Source: Dyadobacter sp. CY343 (lineage in GTDB: Bacteria > Bacteroidota > Bacteroidia > Cytophagales > Spirosomataceae). From it: DNA of 64,000 bases. Location of the stretch: contig NZ_JAJUXK010000004.1 of the NCBI RefSeq assembly GCF_021390335.1, forward strand, positions 434,001 to 498,000. Direction: 5' to 3'. The number at the start of each line of letters is the position of its first letter. The first letter of the stretch is position 1. The translations under genes and the position numbers were made by a program. Positions 63,380-64,000 of the stretch are shown here, one piece after another. The notes beneath the pieces were generated by a model. That model was not told where the DNA came from, ran no database searches, and saw only the letters and a program-made list of their open reading frames with translations.

Positions 63380-64000
63380 ATGAACAGATTCAGATTTACT
63401 AAAAGTTATAATTCCTTATTTCTTTATTTTCTGACTTTTCTCATTTCTCTGCCAGCAATATCTCAGGTAACACCCTCAGCTCCAACAATTCAGGCTCCTG
63501 CCTCTCAAGGATCTCAGGGAGGCACGCAGCAAACCGGACCGAGAAGTACCACAACGGGAGGTCAGCAAGGCAATACTCAGGGAAACCCAAATGCACCTCA
63601 ATCGGGTCAACAAAATGGTCAACAGCCTGGTAATCAACAAGGAAACCAGCAGGGAAATGACAGCCAGTCTAACGATAAAAGCAAAAATCCAGCCAATCAG
63701 AATGGCCAAAATGGCGAACAGAACAGTGACCAGAGCAAGGTTAATACCTCCACTTCCACCACACTGACACCCGAAGAACAGGAAAAAGAAGCATTCCGCC
63801 AGAAGATATACGGTTACTCTATTTTTGCCAATAAGAATCTGGATCCAATCCCTGATTTACAGATCGCTACACCTACCAACTATGTGGTTGGGCCTGGTGA
63901 TGAGCTGAACATTTACATTTATAACTACGCAGAAAGTACTTATGAAGGCGTGGTGAACAAGGACGGGAATATCCTAATTCCAAGGGTCGGACCGGTGCAG
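63380..64000 (+). CDS. Polysaccharide export protein, Wza-type, cut by window end
   Basis: Only the first 207 residues are present. Signal peptide about 1-29 (ends AISQ). Residues 41-125 form a low-complexity stretch of Gln, Asn, Gly, Ser and Pro, unusual in this family. The polysaccharide-export domain follows with the signature YVVGPGDELNIYIY at 168-181, where periplasmic export proteins begin. SLBB domains would be expected beyond the window. The frame extends upstream to an ATG at 63341, but 63380 fits the signal peptide. Likely function: exporting a capsular or secreted polysaccharide. Confidence 0.8.
   Translation, partial: MNRFRFTKSYNSLFLYFLTFLISLPAISQVTPSAPTIQAPASQGSQGGTQQTGPRSTTTGGQQGNTQGNPNAPQSGQQNGQQPGNQQGNQQGNDSQSNDKSKNPANQNGQNGEQNSDQSKVNTSTSTTLTPEEQEKEAFRQKIYGYSIFANKNLDPIPDLQIATPTNYVVGPGDELNIYIYNYAESTYEGVVNKDGNILIPRVGPVQ

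Noticed and set aside
1-64000. tRNA, rRNA, CRISPR array, insertion sequence or prophage genes
   Set aside because: Read through for tRNA-like arms, repeated spacers, transposase or phage genes and found none; a tRNA scan would be needed to exclude tRNAs fully.

Overview
The window comes from a member of the Bacteroidota, most likely a Cytophagales genus close to Dyadobacter or Spirosoma; the genus is inference, the phylum is well supported. The evidence is two SusC/SusD outer-membrane pairs with a DUF1735 lipoprotein, a lipoprotein form of TamA (TamL), the order miaB - sigma-54 activator - lptE - hypothetical - secG, and promoter-like elements of the Bacteroidota TAnnTTTG type. About 50 protein genes fill most of the sequence. 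No rRNA, tRNA, CRISPR array, prophage or complete insertion sequence was seen.

Layout. 1-11.2 kb: two consecutive nutrient-uptake units, susCD and susCD plus DUF1735, each followed by a terminator and each preceded by a similar promoter. 11.2-26.6 kb: housekeeping genes, namely an alanine-type aminotransferase, a queuosine-precursor transporter, an rRNA/tRNA methyltransferase divergent from tamL, miaB, a sigma-54 activator, lptE, secG, groES-groEL, a LolD-like ATPase and sucC. 26.6-32.5 kb: a gluconate-type permease, a secreted esterase, a lipid kinase divergent from an App1-type phosphatidate phosphatase, and a PLP enzyme of the trans-sulfuration family. 32.5-40.5 kb: an OmpR/histidine-kinase pair followed by a heavy-metal RND efflux system (TolC-like, lipoprotein adaptor, CzcA-type pump), with unusual simple repeats directly before the pump gene. 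40.5-46.9 kb: a sigma-54 block with a soluble receiver-PAS-kinase, an NtrC-type regulator, rpoN, two small stress- or envelope-type proteins and a lone receiver protein. 47-56.4 kb: a TPR protein, a GH13 enzyme, a DUF1460 amidase with an MscS channel, a second two-component pair and a DinB-fold protein. 56.6-60.1 kb: a three-gene envelope operon of unknown function. 60.1-64 kb: pheA, a topoisomerase IV B subunit and the start of a polysaccharide-export gene cut by the window end.

The most notable observation is a set of sigma-54 promoter-like sites close to rpoN. The region 46140-46493 carries two divergent -24/-12 elements, one facing the YtxH-type gene pair and the other facing the lone receiver gene, with inverted repeats upstream of each. 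A weaker -24/-12 element precedes groES. Together with rpoN, its NtrC-type regulator and kinase, and a second sigma-54 activator near miaB, this suggests a local sigma-54 circuit that may control stress and envelope genes. The best candidate for an undescribed protein system is the operon at 56674-60125, whose last gene encodes a membrane-anchored 721-residue protein I cannot assign to a family.
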